DNA from: Hyperoodon ampullatus
Taxonomy: Eukaryota; Chordata; Mammalia; Artiodactyla; Ziphiidae
Length of the DNA stretch: 64,000 nucleotides
Direction of reading: 5' to 3'
Assembly: GCA_949752795.1 (NCBI GenBank)
Contig: OX457060.1
Location: 105,970,949 to 106,034,948 of the forward strand
The notes beneath the pieces are model-generated. The model made no database searches and was not told the DNA's origin. It saw nothing but the letters and a program-made list of their open reading frames with translations. Each line of letters opens with the position of its first letter. The first letter of the stretch is position 1. The position numbers and the translations under genes were made by a program. Positions 54,930-64,000 of the stretch are shown piece by piece.

Positions 54930-54984
54930 TTTGTCTTTTTGTTGATATCTTTTAAAGAGTTGACTACTTTTGGTGAAAAGTGTA

Positions 54985-56353
54985 TCTTTTAAAAAATCAA
55001 TATTATTGAGGTGTAATATATGTATGATAAACTGTACCCAGTTAAAGTATATAATTTGATACATTTTGACAGATATATAAACCTGAAAACCACACCACAA
55101 TCAAGATATGGAACTTTTCTATCACTTCCCAATATTTCCTCATGCCTCATTTTCAGTCCATTATTCCCTTTGCCCTGGGATCAGACAACCACTTATTTGT
55201 GTTTTTTGTCACTACAGATTAGTTTGCATTTCTAAGACTGTATATAAATATAATCATACTGTAAGTACTTTTTTGTGCCTGGCATCATAGTGATTCTGAG
55301 ATCCACCCATGCAATTGAGGGTATTTGTAGTCTCTCCTTTTACTGTCGAGTAATATTTCACTGTATAAAATCTACCACATCTTGTTTATCCATTCACTGA
55401 TTGATGGACATTGAATTTCCAATTTTTGGTTATTGTGAATAAAGCAGCTATGAACATTCTTGTACAGGACTGTGTTTTCATTATTTTTGATTACCTTTCT
55501 AAGAGTGGAATGGTTAGGTAGTACAGTAGGTGTATTTTTAATATTTTAAGAAACTGTGAAACAATTTCCCAAAATTGTTGTACCATTTTACATCCCCACC
55601 AGCAATGTTTGATGGTTCTAGTTGCTCTACATGCTTTCCAGGTATTGTCAGCCTGTTCACTTTAGCCATCCTAATAAGTGTGTGGTGTTATGTCCTTATG
55701 AATTTAAATTGCATCTCATTAATGCTAATGATGTTGAGAATCTTCTCATGTGCTAATTGGTCTATCATCTCTTGCAAAGTGTCCTCTCAAATCTTTTGCC
55801 CAGTGTTTACTGGGTCATTTAATTCTGTTGTGGTCACAGCACATATTCTGTATGCATTCAATCATTTTAAGTGTAATGAGACTTGTATTTTCCATCACGT
55901 GGTGTATCTTTGTGAATGAAACATATATTCTACAGTTGTTATAGATAATAATGTACAAAGATCAATGATGTCAGGGTTATTGGTAGTATTGTTCAGATCA
56001 TGTATGTCTTGACTGATATTTTTGTCTAGTTCTAGTGATTGCTGAGTGTTAAAAATCTCTTATAAAGATTATAGAACTATTTTTCCCTTTAATTACATCA
56101 ATATTTGCTCATGTAATCTGATGTTCTCTTATTATTGTATACTTTCATGATTGCTATGTATTTCTGATGAATAAATCTTTTTTATCACTATGAAATGTAC
56201 TTTACCTCAGGTAGTAATCTTTACCTTGAAGCCTATTTTATCTGATATTAATATAGTATTTCCAACCTTCTTATACTTACGGTTGATCTTTTCCTTCTAT
56301 TTACTTTCAACAATATTTGTTTTTATATTTAAAGTGTATCTCTTGTAAAATTT
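54985..56353 (-). mobile_element. Old L1M with internal deletion
   Basis: Minus strand. From 54985 to about 55820: L1M 3'UTR and ORF2 C-terminal text (TATTGAGGTGTAATATATG, TTGTGAATAAAGCAGCTATGAACATTC, CATCCCCACCAGCAATG). From about 55830 it jumps to the ORF2 endonuclease region (GGTCACAGCACATATTCTGTATG, AGGTAGTAATCTTTACCTTGAAG, CTCTTGTAAAATTTAATT), so most of the RT domain is missing. No open frame of note remains. Confidence 0.78.
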
Positions 56354-56371
56354 AATTAAAGATAATCATTC

Positions 56372-56372
<1 letters not shown>

Positions 56373-56406
<34 letters not shown>

Positions 56407-56425
56407 TGTGTGTGTGTGTGTGTGT
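56373..56425. repeat. (TG)n microsatellite
   Basis: About 26 TG dinucleotides with a single GA interruption at 56404-56405, starting just after the L1M fragment. Confidence 0.95.
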
Positions 56426-57835
56426 TGGGGGCAATGGTTGGCTAATGAATTACCACTTTGACATTGAAATAAAGTGATTTCACTTGCAAGGCTTGTCTGT
56501 AAAGTTACAGAGAGTTATGAGTTAATAGTAAAATAACAAAACATTAATGACATTTAGTGTGATGATATACATTAGTATTAAGAATTATATTGTGTAAGTA
56601 AAAATAGGAAGTGAAAATATGATTAAATATAACCTTCAAGGTGAGTATTTTAATTGAGAATTTTCAAAAATGTGTACCTTGATAAAAAGATTTCAACCCT
56701 GCTTAATAATAATGTATACCATATTTTCATCTAGATTGCAAATAATGTCACCATTTTGACTTTCAGCATACTTTCAAATGAAAAAAAAGGAACTACTTTA
56801 TTGAAATCTACAGGTAGCCAAGAACAGATTCATAGCATATACAGTTTCAAAAGGTTCTATATGATTATTGCATGCATACTTAAAAAGCACAAATCAAAAT
56901 TCATTTTCTACCTTGTCCTTAAAAACATTTATATATATATATATACATACCTGTAACAGTTTTTTGTGGGTGCTAACTAAATATTTCTACTGAAAGATGA
57001 AAAGATTAACAGATTTCTTACTGTGTTTCATAGTATTAACAAACTGAATTCTGCTTTTCTCAATTACAATCAGACACCTATACCATAGCTTTTAATAAGA
57101 CTCAAATTTCAAGCAAAGACCTAGGGCAAGATTTAAACCAACTAGCAACTAGTAACCAATAACTTTTACTTAATGGCTGGAAACAGTCTACAAGTAGATT
57201 CCTTTTTATTTTTCTCTCTACTACTGTCTATAAAAAAATAATTGTGTGTGTATGTATACAAAGAGAAAGATTAATACAAAAGAGTGGCTCTGAAAGCACA
57301 ATGCCTTATTTCTGCTCAGAGACATCATGGACATGTTTAAAAAGATACTGCTTCTGCCTCATCTGATCCTTTTAGAGGAAACAACTATAAGCAAAAAAGA
57401 AGACTGATTCAGCTGAGGAGAGCAACAATTCTCTTTTGTTCTATCACTCTCCTACTGGAAATCACTATTGTTAACATTTTTGGCTCACAATGACCTTTCA
57501 CATGTGTCAAATAATTTAGCAGTTTAATGGGTCTACTAGGCTCCACCTGGGAGTGTTTCCAGTCTTAAGCGATATCTTCTTTTCTTCAAGGTGATTTGGG
57601 AACCAATGATCTGGGGCATAAGTGGTCTCAAGTTGTACAATGAGCTCCATATGTGTTGCAGCTTAATCTTTTCAAAGCAAAACCTCTGTTCTAGAATGTC
57701 TAATCTTATTATTGTTCACAAAAACGTCCTACCTCTGATCCTTCCCCTATATTCTCAGTCTATTCAAACTTAACCCACTTCTCAATGCCCAGTTCAATCT
57801 CACTCCTCCATTAAAGTTAGTATCAATCATTCCAT
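56426..57835. other. Unique AT-rich DNA, no gene seen
   Basis: About 1.4 kb without a recognisable element except a short (TA)n run at 56930-56945. The frame at 57591-57773 has no recognisable domain. Confidence 0.4.
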
Positions 57836-57839
57836 TATA

Positions 57840-60800
57840 TGCAGGTGGTCCACAGTTTCTTTATCCATTAATCCATGAATGGACATGTAGGTTGTTTCCA
57901 ACTTTTGGCTATTATGAATAAGCTGCAATGAAAACGAGAGTGCAAATATCTTCTCAAGATCTTGTTTTCAATTTCTTTGGATGAATACCAAGAAGTGGGA
58001 TTACTGGATCATATGGCAGTTCTATTTTTAACTTTTAGAGGCATCTTCATACTGTTTTCCATTTATATCACTTTATGCTCCCACTATCAGTGCATAAAAT
58101 TAAAAGTTTCAATTTCTTCATATACTCACCAACTTTTAATTTTAATTTTATTTTTTTTGATAACAGCCATCCTAACAGCTGTGAGGTGATACCTCATTGT
58201 GGTTTTAATTTCCATTTCTCTAATGATTAGAGATACTGAACATATTTCCATAAGCTTTTTGGCCATGTGTATATCTTTTCTGGAAAAATGCCTATTTAAA
58301 TCCTTTGCCCTTTTTAAAATCAGTGGGGTTTTTTTTTAGGAGTTCCTTATATTTTTAGGTATTAACCCCTTATCAGCTATATAGTTTGCAAATATTTTCT
58401 CCCGTTCCATAGGCTTCCTTTTCACTCTGTTGATTGTTTCCTTTGCTGCACAGAAGTTTTTAAGTTTGATGTAGTCTAGTTCCATTTGTCTATTTTTGCT
58501 TCTACTTGTGCTTTTGGTGTCATACACAATAAATCACTGCCAAGTCCAATGTCATGAAGTTTTTTTTCCTATATTTCCTTCTAGGAAATACAGTTTCAGG
58601 TCTTATACTTAGGTCTTTAATCTATTTGGAGTTAATTTTTGTATATGGTGAAATGTAAAGGTCCAACTATGTTCTTTTGCATGTGGATATCCAGTTTTCC
58701 CAACACATTAGTTGAAGAGATTATCCTTTCCCCATTGTGCAGTCTTGGCACCCTTGTTGAAGATGATTTAGCCATACACGCAAGGGTTTATTTCTCTCTA
58801 TTCTGTTCCATTGGTCTATATATCTGTCTTTATGCTAGTACCATACTGTTCTGATGACTGTAGCATTGTAATATGTTATGAAATAAGAAAGTATGAGACC
58901 TCTAGTTTTGTTTTTCTTTCCCAAGATTTTTCTGGCCATTCAAGGTCCTTAAAATTCCATATGAATTTTAGGATCATTTTTTCTATTTTTGAAAAAACTT
59001 GCCATTGGGATTTTGATAGGAACTGCATTAAATCTTTGCTTTGGGTAGTATGGAGATTTTAACAATATTTAGTTTTGCAACCTATGAACATAAGATGTCT
59101 TCCCATTTATTTGTGTCTTTGATTATCTTCAGGAACATTTTGTAGTTTTCAGTGTTCAAGTCTTTCACCTTCCTAGTTAAGCTTATTCCTAAATATTTTA
59201 TCCTTTTTGATGCTATTGCAAATAAGGTTGTTTTCTTAATTTCCTTTTCAGATTGTTCATTATAAGTATATAGGGACTCAATGATTCTTGTGTGCTTTGT
59301 ATTCTGAAACTTTGCTGAATTCATTCATTAGTTCTATATTTTGGGGGGAATCTTTAGTTTTCCACATATAAGATCATATCATCTGTAAAATATATCATTT
59401 TATTTCTTCCTTTCTGATTTGGATGTCTTTTATTTATCTTTATTGACTGAGTGCTCTGGCTGGACTTTCAGTGTTCTGCTGAATAGAAGTGGTGAGAATG
59501 GGCATCCATGTCTTTTCCCTGATCTTAGAAGAAAAGCTTTCAGTTTTCCACAGTTGAGTATGATGTAATCTGTGGGCTTTTCATATACAGCCTTTATTAC
59601 ATTGAGGCAATTTCCTTCTATTCCTAGTTTGTTCAGTATTTTTATCATGAAGGGTCTTGAACTATGTCAAATCCTTTTTCCGAGTCAATTAGGATAGTGG
59701 GTGGTTTTTGCCCTTCATTCTGTTAATTTGGAGTGTTACACTGATTGCTTTTCATATATTGAAAGATCTTTGCATTTCAAGACTAAATTCAAGTTGGTTA
59801 TGGTGTATAATACTTTTAATGTGCTGTTGAATTCAATTGGCTAGTATTTTTTGAGGATTTTTTCATCAATATTCATCAGGGATATTCTTTTCTTACAGTA
59901 TCTTAGTCAGGGAAATGCTGGCCTCATAAAAATGAATTTGGAAGTGCTCCCTCCTCTTCATTTTGGGGAAGAATTTGAGAAGGATTAGTATTCTTTAAAT
60001 GTGTGGTAGATCTCTCCAATGAAGGCATCTGGTCCTGGACTTTCCTTATTGGGAGTTTTTTTGATTACTAACTCAATCTCCTTACTAGTTGTGGGTCTGT
60101 TCAGATTTTCTGTTTCTTCATGGTTTAGTCTTGGCAGGTTGCATGTTTCTAGAAATTATTATTTTATCTAGGTTAAAAAATTTGCTGTTGTATAATTGTT
60201 CATAGTAATTTCTTATAGTCCTTTTTATTTCTGTGGCATCAGTTGTAATGTCTTTTTTTTTCATTTATGATTTTTGTTGGGTCTCCTCTGTTTTTTTCTT
60301 AGTCTAGCTAAGGGCTTGTCAATTTTGCTAATCTTTTCAAAAAACCAATTCTTAGTTTTGCTGATTTTTCTTCTCTTGTTTCTTATTCTCTATTTCATTT
60401 ATTTCTACTCTAATCTTTATTATTGCCTTCCTTCTGTGAACTTGAGCTTAGTTTGTTTTCATTTGTTTAATTCCTTGAGGCATAACATTGGTTTGTTTAT
60501 TTGGGACTGTTCTTTTTTAATGTAGATGTTTATCAATATAAACTTGCCTCTCAGTACTGCTTTTGCTTGCAACCCATAAGTTTTGGTATGTTGTGTTTTT
60601 GTTTTAATTTTTTTCAAGATGTTTTCTAATTTTCTTTGTTATTTTTTCTTTGACCCCTCTGTTGTTCAAGAGTTTGTTGTTAAATTTCCACTTATTTGTG
60701 AATTTTCCAATTTTATTTCTGTTGATTTCTAGTTTCATTCCACTGTGGTTGGAAAAGATACTTGGTATAATTTCAATCTTAAATTTTTTAAGACTTGTTT

Positions 60801-62060
60801 TGTAGCCCAACGTAGGCTCTATCCAGGAGAATGTTTCATGAGCCTTGAAAAGAATGTGTATTCTGCTTTGGATGGAATGTTCTATACATATCTGTTAGGT
60901 CTATTTGTTTTCTAGTGTTGTTCAAGCCTGCTGTTTCGTTATTGATTTTTTAGCTGGATGATGTATCTATTGTTGAAAGTTGGGTATTGAATTCCCTTAC
61001 TATTATTGTACTGTTTTCTATTTCTTCTTTTAGTTCTGTCAATGTTTGGTTCATATATTTCAATGCTCTAATGTTAGGTGTATAGATATAACTGTTATAC
61101 CTGACTGGTGAATTTATCCTATTGTCATTATATAATGTCCTTCTTTGTTTCTTGTGACAGTTTTTGACTTATTGTCTACTTTGATATAATGATGGTCACC
61201 TCTACTCACTTTTGGTTACCATTTGCATGGAATATCTTTTTCATTCATTTTCAATCTATATGTGTCCTTAAATGTAAAATGAGTTTTACAGATCGCATAT
61301 AGTTGGATCTTGTTCTCTTTTTTTTAAAATCTATTTCATTGCTTTACATCTTTAGACTGTGGAGTTTAATCCACTTACATTTAAAATAGTTGCTGATAGG
61401 TGAGGGCTTACTCCTGCCATTTTGTTATTTGTTTTCTGTATGTCTTGTAGCTATTTTGTCATTCTGTTCCTCTCTTACTGCCTTCATTTGTGTTTTGTTG
61501 ATTTTTTGTAGTGGCATACTTGATTCCTTTGTTTCCCTTCTCATTTTCTTTTGTTTATCTTCCTAGGTATTTTCTGTTTGGTTACCATGGGGATTACATT
61601 AAACATCTTACAGTTATAACAATCTATTCTAAACTAATAACAACTTAACTTCTATTGCATACAAAACTTTACTACTTTACATCTTCCCTACATCATGTTA
61701 TTGATGTCACAAATTACATATTTTTATATTTTGTATCCATTAACCTAATAATATAGTTATAATTTTTCATGCTTTTATCTTTTAAATACTATAATAGAGT
61801 TAAGCTGATTTACACACAATCACTATGGTGTTACAGAATTCTGTATTTGTGTATATATTTACCTTTGCCAGAGAGCTTTATATTTTCACATGCTATCATG
61901 TTGCTCTCTAGCATCCTTTATTTCAACTTGAAGGACTACCTTTAGCATTTCTTGTAAGACAAGTCTAGTAATAAACTTACTTAGCTTTTGTTTATCTGGT
62001 AAAGTCTTTATTTCTCCTTTCTGGAGGACAATTTGTTGGATATACCTTGCATCATGATTT
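57840..62060 (-). mobile_element. Old L1M, 4.2 kb, lacking both ends
   Basis: Minus-strand L1 running from a truncated 3' region (57840) through ORF2, a spacer of about 0.5 kb and the ORF1 C-terminus, breaking off in ORF1 at about 62060. Landmarks on the plus strand: GAAGTGGGATTACTGGATC, GTGAGGTGATACCTCATTG, CTGATCTTAGAAGAAAAGC, GGTCTGTTCAGATTTTCTG, ATTTGCATGGAATATC. It is more diverged than the L1s at 19939 and 28660 and riddled with stops. Confidence 0.88.
57860..61390 (-). pseudogene. L1 ORF2 (endonuclease-reverse transcriptase), decayed
   Basis: Remnant ORF2 of the old L1M. Only short blocks stay open: the endonuclease side at 60810-60604 (GYKTSLKKFK), an RT block at 59648-59430 (KLGIEGNCLNVIKAVYEKP), the thumb region at 59324-59082 ([14 protein letters not shown]) and a C-terminal block at 58527-58336 (KLKNFCAAKETINRVKR). 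The FADD region near 59360-59390 is corrupted. The endonuclease N-terminus lies near 61390 (text for LNVSGLNSTV). It cannot encode a protein. Confidence 0.8.
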
Positions 62061-64000
62061 CTCCTGGTTTGCTAATAATTTAAAAAGGCATGAGCCTACA
62101 AGATTCAGATGGTAGACCAGAATTAGACAGGCAAAAACCAGATAAAGGTTTTGCTCTAATTCTTTGGTAAAGCTATCTAGTTTGGAGTTTCATTTTATTT
62201 ACTCCTTACCTAAAATATGTGTTATAATTTTTTCTGAAGCTTTGAGAAACTTAAAACATGTTAGATATTTAGATATACATTTATGTATATTCTATATTAT
62301 ATATATATATATCTTTAGACATATATTTCACCTAAGAAAATAAAATATAATCAGAAATATCAAATATCAGTAAGCATAAAAGAATATTTTAAGAAGACAA
62401 ACTATCAAGATTTGTATTGCACTAACTTCTTCATTTAAGTATATTCTTGTTAGCTAAGTGTTTCTTTCTCATTTTCTAAGCAGATCCTTTGACAAGTTTT
62501 ACTATCTACCAACATAAAAGAAAATTACAGGCAACCAAAATCTCAACAGGAGAAAAAGACTATAGAATTAATCTGATTAGTAAATTTTTCATGAACTTAT
62601 TAAATGTTAATCTGAGCAAAACTCATTTACTTCATTATCCAAAAAAGGAGCAAGAAGAAACAATGAGATCCAACAAATGTCAGAAATCTCCAAGCTAAAA
62701 GCCACCATGGCAACAATATCATCTTCTAAAGAAAGTGTCAGAAATTGTACATATTCTATTTGATGAATTGATGTGACTGATTAGCCTTGTAGGATAGAGG
62801 AGGGAGTAAAATTTTAGCAGTGCCATAAGAGATGCCAGAGAGAATAATACCAAAAGGAAACATAACTAATGAATCCTTTAGGGCAAACCAGATCATAAAC
62901 CATGGCAAAATAATCTATACTCTGACCTGTAGTTTATTCTATCTGTACAGCAGAACCACTATTTAAATATATGCTTTTAACTCATTTTTTAGACAAGAAA
63001 AAATAGAAGTTATGAAATCAAATCCAGCTGTGGAAAAGTTTTTGATAAAACTATAAATCAAGGCTCCTATTATTTTGTACAAAGTGGTACCATTTTAAAT
63101 CTCAACCATGTTGCACTTTTTCCAGTGAGCAAAATTAGAACACCTCTAATAATAGAAATGAAATAGAATTTGATATTTTTTAAGCAAAGAAAATCCAAGT
63201 TGCATAGAAAAATTAACAGATTTTCATTGGGTAGTACACGTCTAACTTCTTACAGTAAGGAATGCATGCTCCTTGAGTCATATATACATTGGTTTGTCAG
63301 GGGTTCCTCAGAGATACAGGATATAATTCATCTTCCTGGAGTATCTCTTTTACTTTGAGATTTTTGAATAAAAGTTTTCAATGTTTGCAATCTTAAAATA
63401 TTTTGTCCCATGCTAGAGCAAATATAATATGAAACCTATTTTTTTTTCCATTTTAACTATTCTGAAGATTTCTGTGTGGGTGTGTGAAAGAGAGAACATG
63501 AGGGAAAGGCGAGGTAAGACAGAACATTTTAATGTATAGTGAGAGATTTGAAAATTTGGTACCTCTACAAACTTGCTGTTATTACTACCACATTCTCATC
63601 AAAGGGAAAAATGTTGGAAAATATTAAACCAGCATCACTGGCACACACAAAAAGGTTAATGTGCTGCCACAGGTTGAGATGAACTCAAACAAGGAAATTT
63701 CCTATTGTATGAAAGATTCCATGGCCCTGTGCTTGAAAAAAATACTTTGACATGTTACAAGCTAGTACTGAAATTGTTTTTGTTGTATTCTATATTAAAA
63801 CACTTCTCATAAGTCAGTTCACTTCTTGCAAGCCTCATATTGTATCAATATTTTGTTTAAAAACTGAATTGTGTAAGCTGACTTTCACTTCAAGTTCAGC
63901 CAATGTTCTTTACAGAAATATTGCTCAGGGTGAGGATAAAGAAATGTAGAAAAGTGGTACTATGTTCCCTTCCTTTCACCTCAGTAACACTGCCCCCTGA
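62061..64000. other. Unique AT-rich DNA to window end, no gene seen
   Basis: Nearly 2 kb with no recognisable repeat other than a (TA)n run at about 62294-62312. The frames at 62489-62698 and 63752-63949 show no known domain and no clear splice context. The window ends without a feature boundary. Confidence 0.4.

Overview
This is a stretch of mammalian nuclear DNA, AT-rich and built mostly from interspersed repeats. The most likely source is a cetacean, probably a toothed whale. The main evidence is at least 16 copies of a tRNA-Glu-derived SINE of the CHR type (5' start GGGCTTCCCTGGTGG, B box GGTTCGTGCCC), most of them in a short, poly-A-tailed form that is abundant in whales and dolphins. 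Cetartiodactyl-style L1 elements support this, and no ruminant BovB/Bov-A2 or primate Alu is visible. The species call is inference. I see no protein-coding gene, coding exon, tRNA or rRNA gene, CRISPR array or prokaryotic signal. The open frames present are short and fall inside L1, SINE, LTR, L2 or MIR sequence, or occur by chance in AT-rich DNA. The window is intergenic or deep intronic.

Layout. 1-5.9 kb: mostly unique DNA with an AT microsatellite, a palindromic DNA transposon with an 11-bp target duplication, a solo ERV1-like LTR, two MIRs, MER5A and L2. 5.9-10.9 kb: an old plus-strand L1 split by a 5'-inverted younger L1, half an LTR and SINEs. 11.4-18.3 kb: L1 tails, a hAT-Charlie element inside a MIR, and several SINEs. 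19.2-19.7 kb: a probable LTR. 19.94-25.22 kb: a minus-strand L1 of about 5 kb bounded by a 13-bp target duplication. 25-28.6 kb: MIR, L2 and one SINE in otherwise unique DNA. 28.66-36.30 kb: a near full-length plus-strand L1 (5'UTR, ORF1, ORF2, 3'UTR) carrying a SINE pair, followed directly by a second L1 3' end (36.30-36.92 kb). 37-51.5 kb: unique DNA with an MLT1 LTR, a 1-kb L2, further L2, MIR and MER5A copies, SINEs, a second inverted L1 and a 146-bp L1 tail. 51.5-54.8 kb: mostly unique, with a MIR and a TG/CA palindrome. 54.8-56.4 and 57.8-62.1 kb: a tiny inverted L1 and two older minus-strand L1s. 62.1-64 kb: unique.

How the pieces relate. No host genes act together here. The logic is that of mobile DNA: L1 ORF2 (endonuclease plus reverse transcriptase) copies L1 and also mobilises the CHR SINEs. 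The SINE boundaries show this: 10-16 bp target duplications, T-rich/A-rich cleavage sites and A tails. Every L1 here that retains coding sequence carries stops or frameshifts, so none appears able to move itself now. I did not find a novel biological system. The observations most worth checking are a SINE pair within one target duplication, a tandem L1 tail, three 5'-inverted L1s, and a graded series of SINE lengths. Family names are from memory of consensus sequences, not a database search.
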